A DNA stretch of 64,000 nt from Achromobacter denitrificans NBRC 15125 (GCF_001571365.1 NZ_BCTQ01000002.1:248001-312000), one strand, 5' to 3'. Shown: positions 26,166 to 35,998, counted from the first letter of the stretch. Notes: generated by a model from the letters alone, not told the origin. Numbers and translations: made by a program.

Positions 26166-27095
26166 TCACTTCCCCCAGCGCAGCACCAACGGATCCAGCC
26201 AGCTAGCGGTAGCCAGCAATCCCTTGCGGGTTTCGGGATGCAGCGACGGCCACGGGTGCCGAGGGGCGTCGCAGTCGATGACACCCCCCTCCTTCATCAA
26301 CGCCTTGGCTGCCAGAAAGCCCGCTTGCCTATTCTCGTAATTGATCAGGGGCAACCAGGCCTGGTACTGGGCGAAGGCCCGGTCATGGTCGCCCTCGCGG
26401 TGGGCTTCGATGATGGGTTTGATGCCGTCGACGAAGCCTCCGCCCGTCATCGAGCCCGTGGCGCCCGCATCGAGATCCGCCAGCAGCGTAATGCCCTCTT
26501 CGCCATCCCACGGGCCCTCGATGGCGTCGCCGCCAAGTTCGATGAGTTCGCGCAGCTTGCCGGCCGCGCCCGCAGTCTCCATCTTGAAGTACGAGACGTG
26601 CTCGATCTCCCGGGCCATACGGGCAAGGAATGCCGGCGGCATCGGGGTTCCGGCCGCCGGCGCATCCTGGATCATGATGGGGATTTTCAATGCGTCGGAC
26701 AGGCGCGCGTAGAACTCATGGATCTGCGCTTCGCCCACGCGGAAGGTTGCGCCGTGATACGGCGGCATCACCATCACCATGGCCGCGCCCATTTCCTGGG
26801 CGCGGCGGCTGCGTTCGATGCATACCCGGGAGCTGAAGTGACTGGTCGTCACGATCACGGGAACGCGCCCCTCAACGGCTTCCAGTACGTGACGGGTCAG
26901 GACTTCACGCTCGTCATCGGCCAGCAGGAACTGTTCCGAGTAGTTCGCCAGGACGCATACGCCGTCGGCGCCCGAGTCGAGCATGAAGTTGACGCAGCGC
27001 CGCTGCCCCTCTAGATCGAGGGCGCCGTCCTCCTTGAAGATCGTCGGAACGACGGGATAGATGCCGCAATAACGAGGGTTTTTGTGTCTGGCCAT
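26166..27095 (-). CDS. DapA-family 2-keto-3-deoxy sugar-acid dehydratase
   Basis: 309 residues, a TIM-barrel class I enzyme. The segments GIYPVVPTIF, MDSGADGVCVLANYSEQF-type N-terminus, IMIQDAPAAGT and YFKMET (Schiff-base Lys) closely recall L-2-keto-3-deoxyarabonate dehydratases, which give 2-oxoglutarate semialdehyde; related enzymes act on 5-keto-4-deoxyglucarate. Together with the UxaA/GarD dehydratase directly upstream (33-base gap) it forms a two-step sugar-acid route. The ATG follows GGAGGAG. The exact substrate is inferred. Confidence 0.82.
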   Translation of the reverse strand: MARHKNPRYCGIYPVVPTIFKEDGALDLEGQRRCVNFMLDSGADGVCVLANYSEQFLLADDEREVLTRHVLEAVEGRVPVIVTTSHFSSRVCIERSRRAQEMGAAMVMVMPPYHGATFRVGEAQIHEFYARLSDALKIPIMIQDAPAAGTPMPPAFLARMAREIEHVSYFKMETAGAAGKLRELIELGGDAIEGPWDGEEGITLLADLDAGATGSMTGGGFVDGIKPIIEAHREGDHDRAFAQYQAWLPLINYENRQAGFLAAKALMKEGGVIDCDAPRHPWPSLHPETRKGLLATASWLDPLVLRWGK

Positions 27096-27128
27096 GAGGC
27101 TCCTCCATGATCAATGAGAATGGGCGGG

Positions 27129-28694
27129 TCAGGTGATGACGCTGATCTGCCAGGGAACGAATTCCTGCTGTCCGTAGCCGTGAAGCTCGCTGCGCGACGG
27201 CTTTCCGGACGCGGTTTCCAGCAAGCGGCCGAACAGCACTTCACCCAGCTCGGCGATGCTGCTCGTGCCGTCCAGCACGCCGCCGCAGTTCAGGTCCATG
27301 TCGTCGGCCTGCCGCTGCCATAGCGCCGTATTGGTGGCCAGCTTGAACGAGGGCGCGGGCGCGCAGCCGTAGGCCGAACCGCGGCCGGTGGTAAAGCAGA
27401 TGAGGTTCGCACCGCCAGCCACCTGGCCAGTGGCCGACACGGGGTCATAGCCCGGCGTATCCATGAAGACCAGGCCGCGCGCGCGCACCGGCTCGGCATA
27501 TTGGTAGACCTCCACCAGGTTCGTGGAACCGGCCTTGGCGATGCCGCCCAATGACTTTTCCAGTACCGTCGTCAGGCCGCCTGCCTTGTTCCCGGACGAG
27601 GGGTTGTTGTCCATCGAGGCACCATTGCGGGCACAGTACTCCTCCCACCAGCGGATGCGCTCGACCAGCTTGCGGCCGATGTCCGGCGTTTGGGCCCGGC
27701 GCGTCAGCAAATGCTCGGCGCCGTAGATTTCCGGGGTTTCCGACAGGATGGCAGTGCCACCGTGCTGCACGAGCAGGTCCACGGCCGCGCCCAGCACCGG
27801 GTTCGCCGAAATGCCGGAGTAGCCATCCGAGCCGCCGCACTGCAGGCCGATGCGCAGATGGCTGGCGGGCATGCGTTGCCGCGAGACGGCGTTGGCCTGG
27901 GGCAGCATCTCGCGGACGAGTTCGATGCCGCGGGCGATCGTGCGCGTGGTGCCGCCGGTGTCCTGGATGGTGAAGGTATGCAGATTGGAGCCGTCGCTCA
28001 GCCCCTGGGTGGCGAGCAGGCTGGGGATCTGATTGGTCTCGCAGCCCAGGCCGATGATGAGCAGGCTCGCGAAGTTGGGGTGGACGGCGTATCCGCCCAG
28101 GGTCCGCTGGAGCATCTTCAGGCCGTCGCCCGCGGCATCCATGGCGCAGCCGCTGTGATGGGTGAGCGCCACGACACCGTCGACGTTGGGATAACCGGCC
28201 AGCGCTTGCGGGTGAATGTCGCGGCGGAAATGATCGGCAATGGCGCGAGCGACCGTGGCCGAGCAGTTCACGCTGGTCAGGATGCCGATGTAGTTGCGCG
28301 TGGCCACCCTGCCGTCGGCCCGTACGATGCCCTGGAACGTAGCGGGCTCGGCGGCCATGCGGGTGGGGCGGGCGTCGACGCCATGGGCATAGTCGCGCGC
28401 GAAATCGCCGATGGACAGGTTCTGGGTGTGGACGTGCTGCCCGGGACGGATGGGCTGGGTAGCGAAGCCGATGATTTGACCGTAGCGCCGCACGGCCTCT
28501 CCCTGCGCGATGCTACGGGTCGCCATCTTGTGGCCGGGCGGGATCAGGCCCGCCACGGTCACGCCTTCGCTATCCACCGGCGTGCCGGCCATCATCTGGT
28601 CCAGCACGACGACCACGTCGTCTTGCGGGTGCAGCCGGATCACGCGCGCCGCACCGACAGGCGGCCGCGGGCTTCCCGCATGGTTGCTGAGCAT
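27129..28694 (-). CDS. UxaA/GarD-family sugar-acid dehydratase
   Basis: 521 residues. An N-terminal SAF-type domain (RVIRLHPQDDVVVV to about residue 95) is followed by the UxaA/GarD domain. GYPNVDGVVALTHHSGCAM, LQCGGSDGYSGISANPVLG and a C-terminal LNCGGVLDG contain the conserved Cys/His that hold the metal in this family. Members dehydrate altronate or galactarate; a different aldonate or aldarate is possible here. The ATG at 28694 follows AAGGAGAATTCC, 17 bases after the binding-protein gene. Confidence 0.85.
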   Translation of the reverse strand: MLSNHAGSPRPPVGAARVIRLHPQDDVVVVLDQMMAGTPVDSEGVTVAGLIPPGHKMATRSIAQGEAVRRYGQIIGFATQPIRPGQHVHTQNLSIGDFARDYAHGVDARPTRMAAEPATFQGIVRADGRVATRNYIGILTSVNCSATVARAIADHFRRDIHPQALAGYPNVDGVVALTHHSGCAMDAAGDGLKMLQRTLGGYAVHPNFASLLIIGLGCETNQIPSLLATQGLSDGSNLHTFTIQDTGGTTRTIARGIELVREMLPQANAVSRQRMPASHLRIGLQCGGSDGYSGISANPVLGAAVDLLVQHGGTAILSETPEIYGAEHLLTRRAQTPDIGRKLVERIRWWEEYCARNGASMDNNPSSGNKAGGLTTVLEKSLGGIAKAGSTNLVEVYQYAEPVRARGLVFMDTPGYDPVSATGQVAGGANLICFTTGRGSAYGCAPAPSFKLATNTALWQRQADDMDLNCGGVLDGTSSIAELGEVLFGRLLETASGKPSRSELHGYGQQEFVPWQISVIT

Positions 28695-28711
28695 GGAATT
28701 CTCCTTGACGG

Positions 28712-29509
28712 TCAGCGCTGCATCTCGGCCGGCAACGGCATGCCGAAGTAGCGCTGGTAGATTTCGTTGAACTTGCCGTTCTTCAGGTTCGTCTCGACCC
28801 AGCCGTCGAGCCATTCCTTCAGTTCGGGTTCGTTCTTGCGCAGTCCCACTGCGTAGGGGTACGACTTGGCGATGAACTTGGGCACGATGTCGCGCGCCGG
28901 ATTGGCCTTCTTGATGGCCGGCAGCACGCTCGGCGCGCCGACCAGGAAGTCTTGCTGGCCGGTGGCGACCGCGGTATTCGTGGTGGCGTCGTCCTCGTAG
29001 CGAACGATCTGCGCGCCAGGGATGTTTTTCAGGCCGCGGGAAAGCTCCTGATCGCTGGTGGTTCCTCGCGTGACCGCGATCGTCTTGCCGCTCAGATCGC
29101 TGAAGCTGGCGACCGCGGCCGAACTCGGCCCGGCGACGAGGACCGGAACAACCCCATACGGCTCGGAGTATGCGACGACCTTCTTGCGCTCCTCGGTGAT
29201 GGAGAAGGAGGCCAATACCACGTCCACCTTGCGGCTCAACAGGAACGGTACGCGGTTGGGGCCGTTGACCGGAACGATCTCCAGGGCGACACCCAGATCC
29301 TGGGCGAGCAACCTGGCTGCCTCGACGTCGGAGCCCGTCTGGCGCGCTTGATCATCGAGCATGCCGTAAGGCGGCGCGCTGATATCGACGGCGACGATGA
29401 TTTTGTTGCGCTGTTTGATGGTTTCCAGCGTGTTGGACCGGGCCGCGAAAGGCGCGACCAACAAGAGGGAAACCGAAAGCGTGGCAAAGAACCGGGACCG
29501 GAATTTCAT
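28712..29509 (-). CDS. ABC transporter substrate-binding protein, polar amino-acid type
   Basis: 265 residues with a Sec signal peptide (FATLSVSLLLVAPFAARS). The mature protein is a family 3 solute-binding protein: KIIVAVDISAPPYGMLD, GSDVEAARLLAQDLG, VDVVLASFSITEERKKVVAYS and GTTSDQELSR. It should deliver its ligand to the two permeases and the ATPase upstream in the same cluster. Although family 3 proteins mostly bind amino acids, the genes around it are sugar-acid enzymes. The ATG at 29509 follows GGGAGATATCTCA. Confidence 0.88.
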   Translation of the reverse strand: MKFRSRFFATLSVSLLLVAPFAARSNTLETIKQRNKIIVAVDISAPPYGMLDDQARQTGSDVEAARLLAQDLGVALEIVPVNGPNRVPFLLSRKVDVVLASFSITEERKKVVAYSEPYGVVPVLVAGPSSAAVASFSDLSGKTIAVTRGTTSDQELSRGLKNIPGAQIVRYEDDATTNTAVATGQQDFLVGAPSVLPAIKKANPARDIVPKFIAKSYPYAVGLRKNEPELKEWLDGWVETNLKNGKFNEIYQRYFGMPLPAEMQR

Positions 29510-29575
29510 TGAGATATCTCCCTGGAGTTTTTTGGCGGGGCGCATTGCTGGCTTGGTCGCCCCGTTTTTGGCCTG

Positions 29576-30304
29576 CTACAGGCCGTTGGCAACGAACTGC
29601 TGCAATTCGGCGGTACGCGGCTGAGATAGCATCTGGCCGTCGCCTTGCTCCCAGACGACACCCTGGTGCATGAAAAGGATCTGACTGGCGACGGATTTTG
29701 CGAATGCCATTTCATGGGTGACCAGAACCATGGTCATGCCTTCGCTGGCCAGGTTCTCGATCACGCGCAGCACCTCGCCGGTCAGCTCCGGGTCCAGTGC
29801 CGACGTGACTTCATCGAACAGCATCAACTTCGGCTGCATGGCCAACGAGCGGGCAATGGCAACACGCTGCTGCTGCCCGCCGGAAAGCTGCTCCGGGTAA
29901 TAATGGGCGCGGTCCTGCAGCCCGACCTTGCCCAACATCTGCATGGCCAAGGTCTCGGCCTCGGACGCCGCGATACCCTTGACCTTGCGCGGCGCAAGCG
30001 TGATGTTCTGCAGCACCGTCAGATGGGGGAACAGGTTGTAGGCCTGGAATACGATGCCCACTTCCTGGCGCAGGGCCAGCAAATCGACATTGCCCCGTTC
30101 CAGGGACCGGCCACAGACCTGAAGCTGGCCGCCCTGGATCTCCTCCAGGCCGTTGATGCAACGCAAAGCCGTGGTCTTGCCCGAGCCGCTTCGGCCTATC
30201 AGGGCGACCACCTGCCCACGCCCGACCGAGAAGCTGACTTCCTTCAGCACCTGCACATCGCCGAAGGACTTGCTGACCTGCTTGAAGCAAATGATCTCGT
30301 CCAT
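29576..30304 (-). CDS. ABC transporter ATPase, GlnQ/HisP type
   Basis: 242 residues. Walker [11 protein letters not shown]-loop [12 protein letters not shown], signature [15 protein letters not shown], Walker [15 protein letters not shown] and switch His (VTHEM) are all intact. It energises the import complex encoded by the two permease genes upstream. The start follows AGGAGACCGG, and 33 bases separate it from the permease. Confidence 0.92.
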   Translation of the reverse strand: MDEIICFKQVSKSFGDVQVLKEVSFSVGRGQVVALIGRSGSGKTTALRCINGLEEIQGGQLQVCGRSLERGNVDLLALRQEVGIVFQAYNLFPHLTVLQNITLAPRKVKGIAASEAETLAMQMLGKVGLQDRAHYYPEQLSGGQQQRVAIARSLAMQPKLMLFDEVTSALDPELTGEVLRVIENLASEGMTMVLVTHEMAFAKSVASQILFMHQGVVWEQGDGQMLSQPRTAELQQFVANGL

Positions 30305-30337
30305 GAAGACCGGTCTCCTGTGATTGTTGTTGTGTGC

Positions 30338-30982
30338 CTATGCGCGCTTCAGGCGCTTTTCCAATCGGTACGACAGCACCGACAGGGGATAGCAGATGAC
30401 GAAATACAGGACGGCGGCGATGCTGAACACCGCGAAAGGTTCGAACGTCGAGTTGTTCACCACCCGCGCCGAATAGGTCAGGTCGAAGAAGCCGATGACC
30501 ACGGCATATGAGGAGTTCTTGACGATCTGCACCAGGAAGCCGACCGTGGGCGCGACGGCGATTCGCGCGGCCTGGGGAAGCACGACGTAGCAGACGCGCT
30601 GGATGGGGCGCAGCGCCAGGCATTCCGCCGCTTCCCATTGGGTCTTCGACACGGCCTGGATACAGGCTTTCCAGATTTCCGCGAGAAACACGCCGGAGTA
30701 CGCGGTCATTGCCAGACCGGCCGCCACGAGGCTCGGCAGGTCGTAGCCGGCGATGCTGATGCCGAAGTAGCAAAGGAACATCAGTACCGGCAACGGAATG
30801 CCCTGCGCCAGCTGGATAAGGCAGCCCGTCACCCCGCGCAGCAAGCGCCCGCCGCGACTGCGGGCAAGCGCCAGGGGCAGGCCCACCACCGCCCCGCCCA
30901 GAAAGCCCATGGACGAGAGCAGCAAGGTCCAGCCCGCGCCCCGCAGGATGAACTGCAGTTGTTCGAGGGAAATGCCAAGCAT
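30338..30982 (-). CDS. ABC transporter permease, HisM/GlnP type (1)
   Basis: 214 residues with about five membrane segments. The cytoplasmic EAA loop is recognisable (EIWKACIQAVSKTQWEAAECL then RPIQRVCYVVLPQAARIAVAP). It pairs with the second permease to form the channel of the polar amino-acid-type importer. The start ATG follows AAGGAGCAGG. Confidence 0.9.
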   Translation of the reverse strand: MLGISLEQLQFILRGAGWTLLLSSMGFLGGAVVGLPLALARSRGGRLLRGVTGCLIQLAQGIPLPVLMFLCYFGISIAGYDLPSLVAAGLAMTAYSGVFLAEIWKACIQAVSKTQWEAAECLALRPIQRVCYVVLPQAARIAVAPTVGFLVQIVKNSSYAVVIGFFDLTYSARVVNNSTFEPFAVFSIAAVLYFVICYPLSVLSYRLEKRLKRA

Positions 30983-31012
30983 CGCCTGCTCCTTCGAGGA
31001 GGAAATCGGGAT

Positions 31013-31696
31013 TTACAGAGAGGTGCCGAGACGGCGGCGACGGCGGAATGCGAATTGCGCGAGGCCTGCCATCAGCAGGCGCAACAGCCAGGACATGACC
31101 AGGTAGAGCACAGCCACCACCAGGTAGATCTCGAAGCCGCGAAAGGTCTCCGACTGGACGCCATAGCCGGCGGAGGTCAGCTCTTCTACCGATATCTGCG
31201 ACATGATCGACGTCGCCAGCATCATCAGCACGAACTGGCTGACGAGCGCCGGGTACATGCGCTCCACGGCCTGCGGCAGGACCACCAGGTGCAGGACCTT
31301 CCAGCGGCTCATGCCCAGACAGGAAGCCGCCTCGATCTGGCCGCGGGGGATTGACTCGATGCCGGCGCGCACGATCTCGGCGGTATAGGCCGAAACGTTG
31401 ATCGTCAACGCGATTACCGCAGCGGTGACGGCCGGCACGCGAATCTGCAAGGATGCCAGGCCGAAGAACAGCCAGAACGCCTGGATTACCAGGGGCGTGT
31501 TGCGGATCACATCCACATACACGACGACAGCCCGACGCGCCCAAGCGGGGCCCTGGGTGCGCAGTATCGCCAGAACGGCGCCGAGCACAAACCCGAGGAC
31601 GATGGTCGCCGTGGACATGCGCGCCGTCGACCAGGCTCCGGCGAGCAGGACATCCCAGTGCGTAGGCAGAAAGCTGAAATCGAAATCGTAGGCCAT
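31013..31696 (-). CDS. ABC transporter permease, HisM/GlnP type (2)
   Basis: 227 residues, about five membrane segments. The EAA loop reads EIVRAGIESIPRGQIEAASC then LGMSRWKVLHLVVLPQAVER. It is the first gene of the minus-strand sugar-acid cluster (31696 down to 25066) and is divergent from the GntR regulator; the region between them is 140 bases. The ribosome-binding site is weak. Confidence 0.9.
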   Translation of the reverse strand: MAYDFDFSFLPTHWDVLLAGAWSTARMSTATIVLGFVLGAVLAILRTQGPAWARRAVVVYVDVIRNTPLVIQAFWLFFGLASLQIRVPAVTAAVIALTINVSAYTAEIVRAGIESIPRGQIEAASCLGMSRWKVLHLVVLPQAVERMYPALVSQFVLMMLATSIMSQISVEELTSAGYGVQSETFRGFEIYLVVAVLYLVMSWLLRLLMAGLAQFAFRRRRRLGTSL

Positions 31697-31836
31697 GGTG
31701 TCGAGAAAAGAGGAAGCTGCAATAGCAATTCACTAAATGACTAATGCCGACAAAAACCAAATTAAACGAACTTTGCCGGCAACAGCCATTCTCGTTTTCC
31801 CTAGCCTGGAACCCGACGAGGACGGACTACCGTACG

Positions 31837-32892
31837 ATGTGGGCAGATACACAATATTTCGCCACCGTGAAGCAACATCCGTCCGCTGCCTCTCTTGAAA
31901 CGTCTGCCCTCGGAGCCAATTCCCGGGCCCCTCTCTATGCCCGAGTCGCCGATCTGCTGCGCGGCGCCTTGGCCGCAGGCAAGCTTCCGCAAGGCATTGT
32001 TCTCCTTGAAGGACCTCTGGCCGAGTTGCTGGGAGTGACGCGCAGTCCTGTGCGCCAGGCATTGCGCGAACTTGAAGCAGAGGGCCTGGCCAGGCGTTTT
32101 GACGGCAGAGGACTTCTGGCGGGCGGCGAGGGGGATGGCGGTTCCCCCGTTCGGCTGCCTTTGTCCGCGGAGATGTTGGGCCTGGAAGACCTATCGGAGC
32201 CCGTGCGCAAGCCCCAGGGTTGGGAGAGCATCTATCACGCCGTAGAGCACGACGTTGTGCATCTCTCCGTATTCGGCTCGTACCGACTCAACGAGGTCGA
32301 GTTGGCACGGCACTTCGGAGCGGGCCGAACCGCCGCCCGCGACGTGCTCCTGCGGCTGGAGGGCCTGGGGCTGGTAGGCAAGGATGACCGGCAGCGCTGG
32401 ACGGTGACTCCGCTGGATGAACGGCGCATCCGCAATCTCTATGAACTACGCTGGCTGCTGGAACCCGCGGCGCTGGCTGGCGCGGCCCGCAACACGCCAC
32501 CCGAGGAGCTCGCGGGCATGGCCGAACGACTGCGCAAAGCCAAGTCCCGCTATCCCAAACTTACGCGGGCGGCATTGGACGGGATGGAGCACGACCTACA
32601 CGTCGAACTGCTCAGCCACTGCTCCAACGACAGCATCCTCGAAAGCCTGCAGCGGACCCGCTGCATTCTCACGCTCAGCAAGCACGTGCTGGGCGCGGCG
32701 GCGCCCATGCCTAACCTCGACCCGTTCATGCAGGAGCACCTGGAGATCATTGAGGCGCTGGAGCAGGGACGCCTGGCGCAAGCGCAAGAAGCGCTGAGGC
32801 TGCACCTGGAAGCATCCTGCGAGAAGGTGGTCGAACGGGTTGGACTGGTACAGCAACGGGTGCCGGCGCCACGGCTGTCATACGTCAGTTGA
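31837..32892 (+). CDS. GntR-family regulator with two winged-helix domains
   Basis: 351 residues from ATG 31837 (an in-frame ATG at 31744 lacks a ribosome-binding site). The first GntR helix-turn-helix spans about 28-95 (LAELLGVTRSPVRQALRELE). A second one spans about 135-205 (EVELARHFGAGRTAARDVLL). It is followed by a helical FCD-type effector domain (RNLYELRWLLEPAALAG, EHDLHVELLSHC, QEHLEIIEALEQG). Ordinary FadR/FCD regulators have one winged helix. The gene is divergent from the ABC/sugar-acid cluster and presumably controls it. Confidence 0.82.
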   Translation: MWADTQYFATVKQHPSAASLETSALGANSRAPLYARVADLLRGALAAGKLPQGIVLLEGPLAELLGVTRSPVRQALRELEAEGLARRFDGRGLLAGGEGDGGSPVRLPLSAEMLGLEDLSEPVRKPQGWESIYHAVEHDVVHLSVFGSYRLNEVELARHFGAGRTAARDVLLRLEGLGLVGKDDRQRWTVTPLDERRIRNLYELRWLLEPAALAGAARNTPPEELAGMAERLRKAKSRYPKLTRAALDGMEHDLHVELLSHCSNDSILESLQRTRCILTLSKHVLGAAAPMPNLDPFMQEHLEIIEALEQGRLAQAQEALRLHLEASCEKVVERVGLVQQRVPAPRLSYVS

Positions 32893-32938
32893 TGGATGCC
32901 GGACCGGCGGCAAACCGGATGCCAAGAGGATCACGCGA

Positions 32939-33517
32939 TTGAATAAGTTAGAACGGCAATTGGCTTTCCTGCGGGAGATCGACAGGCTGAAAACCATCGC
33001 CCGGCAGTCACCCCTGCTGGACGGCAGCCGGCGGGAAAACTCGGCGGAGCATTCTTGGCACCTGGCCATGTATGCCTTGATCCTGAGCGAGTACGCGCAC
33101 GGGCCGATCGATGCGCATCGCGTGATGCAGATGCTCTTGCTGCATGACATCGTCGAGATCGACGTCGGGGATTTCCCGATCCACGGCGGCACATCAGGCG
33201 AGATGCAGGCCGAGCAGGAGGCCCGTGCCGCCGAGCGGATATTCGGCCTGTTGCCGCCGCCGCAAGGCGACGCGCTGCTTGGCCTTTGGCGGGAATTCGA
33301 ACTCGCGCAGAGCGAGGATGCGAAGTTCGCGAAGGCGCTGGATCGATTCCAGCCTCTGCTCACGAATGTATTCACCGATGGCGGGACGTGGAAGGAGAAC
33401 GGCGTTTCGCTGGAGCAGGTGCTGGCCCGCTATGGGCCGGCCATCGCCCGGGGCGCGCCGCAGTTGTGGGCGGTTTGCGAGCGATGGGTGTTCAAGCATT
33501 TCCAGGAGCAGCGCTAG
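32939..33517 (+). CDS. HD-domain hydrolase (HDDC2/YfbR-like)
   Basis: 192 residues. The metal-binding motif is intact: NSAEHSWHLAMYALIL, then LLLHDIVEIDVGDFP. The length and pattern match HD proteins related to 5'-deoxynucleotidase YfbR and HDDC2. Translation probably starts at TTG 32939, behind AAGAGGA; the longer open frame upstream starts inside the GntR gene. It begins 46 bases after the GntR gene on the same strand, but a functional link is not evident. Confidence 0.8.
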   Translation: MNKLERQLAFLREIDRLKTIARQSPLLDGSRRENSAEHSWHLAMYALILSEYAHGPIDAHRVMQMLLLHDIVEIDVGDFPIHGGTSGEMQAEQEARAAERIFGLLPPPQGDALLGLWREFELAQSEDAKFAKALDRFQPLLTNVFTDGGTWKENGVSLEQVLARYGPAIARGAPQLWAVCERWVFKHFQEQR

Positions 33518-33533
33518 CGAGCGTGTGCCCGCC

Positions 33534-35933
33534 CTACCAGCGATACGCCAGCGACGCGACCACGCTGCGCCGCGGACCGTAGAACGCGCCATAGGAGTAG
33601 GAGGCGACGTAGATGCGGTCGGTCAGGTTGTTGGCGTTCACCGTGAACTGCCACGGTCCGGCGTCGTAGCTCATCATGGCGTCCACGATGGTGTAGGACG
33701 GCACTTCGACCGCGGTGTTGAAGAGCCCCAGCGTGGAATCGATGTAGCGCACGCCGGCGCCCACGCGCAGCTGCGGCATGCCCAGCGCGGCCAGGCGGTA
33801 GTCGCCCCAGAGCGATACCGTGTTGCGCGGCGTCATGCCGCGCCGCTGCCCGACCTGCGCGGGGTCGTTGCTGCGCGTGGTCTCGGCATCGGTGTAGGCG
33901 TAGGACGCGATGATGCGGCCATGCGCGCCGACGGCGGTGCGCGCTTCCAGCTCGAAGCCGCGCGAACGCACTTCGCCGGTCTGGACCTGGTAGTCCGTCG
34001 GGAACAGGGGATCCGGCGTCAGCACGTTTTTCTGCGTGAGCTGGTAGACCGAGGCGGAGATCAGTGTATCGCTGCCGGCAGGCTGGTAGCGCAACCCGAC
34101 TTCGTACTGTTCGCCGCGCGTGGGCTTGAATGGCGAGCCGCCGCGGTCGACGCCGCTGGTCGGCTCGAACGACTGGCTGAAACTCACGAACGGCGCCAGC
34201 CCGTTGTCGGCCAGGTACACCAGGCCCGCGCGGCCGGTGAAGGCTTCGCTGTCGGTCTTTTCTTTCGCATCGAAGAACAGCGCGCGGGTGCGCTCGGTGG
34301 ACCAGTCGTAGCGGCCGCCCAGCAGCACGACCCACTTGTCGGCGATCTTCATCTGGTCCTGCAGGTAGACGCCGATGCGGTCGTCGCTGGTGGCGGAGCT
34401 GTTGAGCGCCGGCACGCGGACGCCCGGCTCGGCCCCATACACCGGGTGATACAGGTTCAACGGCGCCAGCGAGCGGTTGTAGCGCTCGGAGCGGTGGCGC
34501 CTGTGCGAGAAATCGACGCCTGCCAGCAGCGTGTGCGCCAGCGGCCCGGTCAGCGCCTTGGCCTGGAGCTGGGTGTCGACCACGAAATTGTCGGAGTCGT
34601 CCACGCGGTCCTGCGCGCCGCGGCGGATGACCGTATCGCCCGTTCCCGGCACATATCCACCCAGGTTGACCGAGGGCAAGTCGTTGCGGGACGAGAAATA
34701 GCGCAGGTTCTGGCGCACCGTCAGCGCATCGTTGAAGGCGTGCTCGAAACGGTAGCCGAGGTCGTAGTAGCGGGTCTCCGATTTGTCGTAGTCGGGTTCG
34801 CCGGTGAAGCGCCGCGTGGGGATCCGCCCCTGGGAGGAGTCTTCCAGCGATCCCACCACCGGCAGGCCGTAGACGTAGGCGGAGCGGGTGCGCTGGTAGG
34901 TGCCCAGGAGGGTCAGCGAGGTGGCGGCCGAAGGCTGCCAGCGCAGCGCCGGCGCGATGTATTCGCGGTCGTCCGGCACGTAGTCCACCATGGTGTCGCT
35001 ATCCCGCACCAGCGCCGTGAGGCGGTAGGTCCAGGCGCCGTCCTCGCTCAGCCTGCCGCCGTGGTCGGTGGCGAGTTCGGCTCGCGAATGCGTGCCGAGC
35101 GAGGCGCGCAGTTCGTGCAGCGGCTCGGCGGTGGGTAGCTTGCTGGTCACGTTGACGAGGCCGCCCGGCGAGGCCTGGCCGTACAGCACGGACGCGGCGC
35201 CGCGCAGTACCTCGACCCGCTCCATGCCGTACGGCTCCTGCGTGCCGTCGTAGATGTTGGCCATGTACTTCATGCCGTCGCGATAGACGCCGCCGTAGCC
35301 GGAGATCTGGAACCCGCGCATGACGAAGCCGTCCGTGGTTCGGTCGTTGCCCTCCTGCGACAGGATGCCCGGGGTGTAGCGCAGCGCCTCGCCCAGGGTC
35401 GTCGCCCCGGTGTCCTCGATCTGCTCTCGGCTCACCACCGAGATGGACTGCGGCGTCTCGATCAGCGGCGTGTCGGTCTTGGTGCCGGTGGCGCTGCGAC
35501 GCGCCACATAGCCGTCCACCGGCCCCCACGCGGTCTCGGCCGCGCCATGCACGGTCACGGCCGGCAGGGTCGTCGTACCCTGCGGGGCCGGACGCAGCGT
35601 ATATCCGCCGTCGGCCCGGCGTTGCGGCGCCAGGCCGGTGCCCGCCAGCAGGCGCTGCAACCCGTCCTCGAAGGGATAGGTGCCGCGCAGGCCCGGCGTC
35701 TGCAAGCCCCGCGTCAGCGCCGGGTCGAAGGACAGCAGCACGCCGGCATTGGCCGCATAGGCCGCCAGCGCGGCGCCCAGCGGCCCTCCCGCGATGTCGA
35801 CGCTGACCGCGCCCGCGGGCGCCTGGGCCCCGGCCGGCGCGGCCAGACCCGCCAGCGGCAGCGCGAAGGCCATGGCGCCGCGCAGGGCGAGGGAGGAACG
35901 GCGCGCGCGCCGCGGAGGAATACGCGAGGACAT
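33534..35933 (-). CDS. TonB-dependent siderophore receptor with secretin/TonB N-terminal domain
   Basis: 799 residues. A signal peptide ends near residue 36 (AAPAGAQA). An STN signalling domain (about 42-95, VDIAGGPLGAALAAYAANAG) follows, then a plug (about 140-250, TPQSISVVSREQIEDTGATT, VEVLRGAASVLYGQASPGG) and a 22-strand barrel ending in the usual C-terminal aromatic (LAYRW). The STN domain talks to the FecR protein encoded upstream, so the receptor should both import a ferric siderophore and signal its presence. It resembles FpvA/FhuE-type receptors; the ligand is unknown. The ATG follows GGAGTG. Confidence 0.92.
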   Translation of the reverse strand: MSSRIPPRRARRSSLALRGAMAFALPLAGLAAPAGAQAPAGAVSVDIAGGPLGAALAAYAANAGVLLSFDPALTRGLQTPGLRGTYPFEDGLQRLLAGTGLAPQRRADGGYTLRPAPQGTTTLPAVTVHGAAETAWGPVDGYVARRSATGTKTDTPLIETPQSISVVSREQIEDTGATTLGEALRYTPGILSQEGNDRTTDGFVMRGFQISGYGGVYRDGMKYMANIYDGTQEPYGMERVEVLRGAASVLYGQASPGGLVNVTSKLPTAEPLHELRASLGTHSRAELATDHGGRLSEDGAWTYRLTALVRDSDTMVDYVPDDREYIAPALRWQPSAATSLTLLGTYQRTRSAYVYGLPVVGSLEDSSQGRIPTRRFTGEPDYDKSETRYYDLGYRFEHAFNDALTVRQNLRYFSSRNDLPSVNLGGYVPGTGDTVIRRGAQDRVDDSDNFVVDTQLQAKALTGPLAHTLLAGVDFSHRRHRSERYNRSLAPLNLYHPVYGAEPGVRVPALNSSATSDDRIGVYLQDQMKIADKWVVLLGGRYDWSTERTRALFFDAKEKTDSEAFTGRAGLVYLADNGLAPFVSFSQSFEPTSGVDRGGSPFKPTRGEQYEVGLRYQPAGSDTLISASVYQLTQKNVLTPDPLFPTDYQVQTGEVRSRGFELEARTAVGAHGRIIASYAYTDAETTRSNDPAQVGQRRGMTPRNTVSLWGDYRLAALGMPQLRVGAGVRYIDSTLGLFNTAVEVPSYTIVDAMMSYDAGPWQFTVNANNLTDRIYVASYSYGAFYGPRRSVVASLAYRW

Positions 35934-35998
35934 GAAGGACACTCCATCGTTGGTCTTGCCTTCATAGCCAGACGAAACGCGAAAAGTGCCAGTCACCG

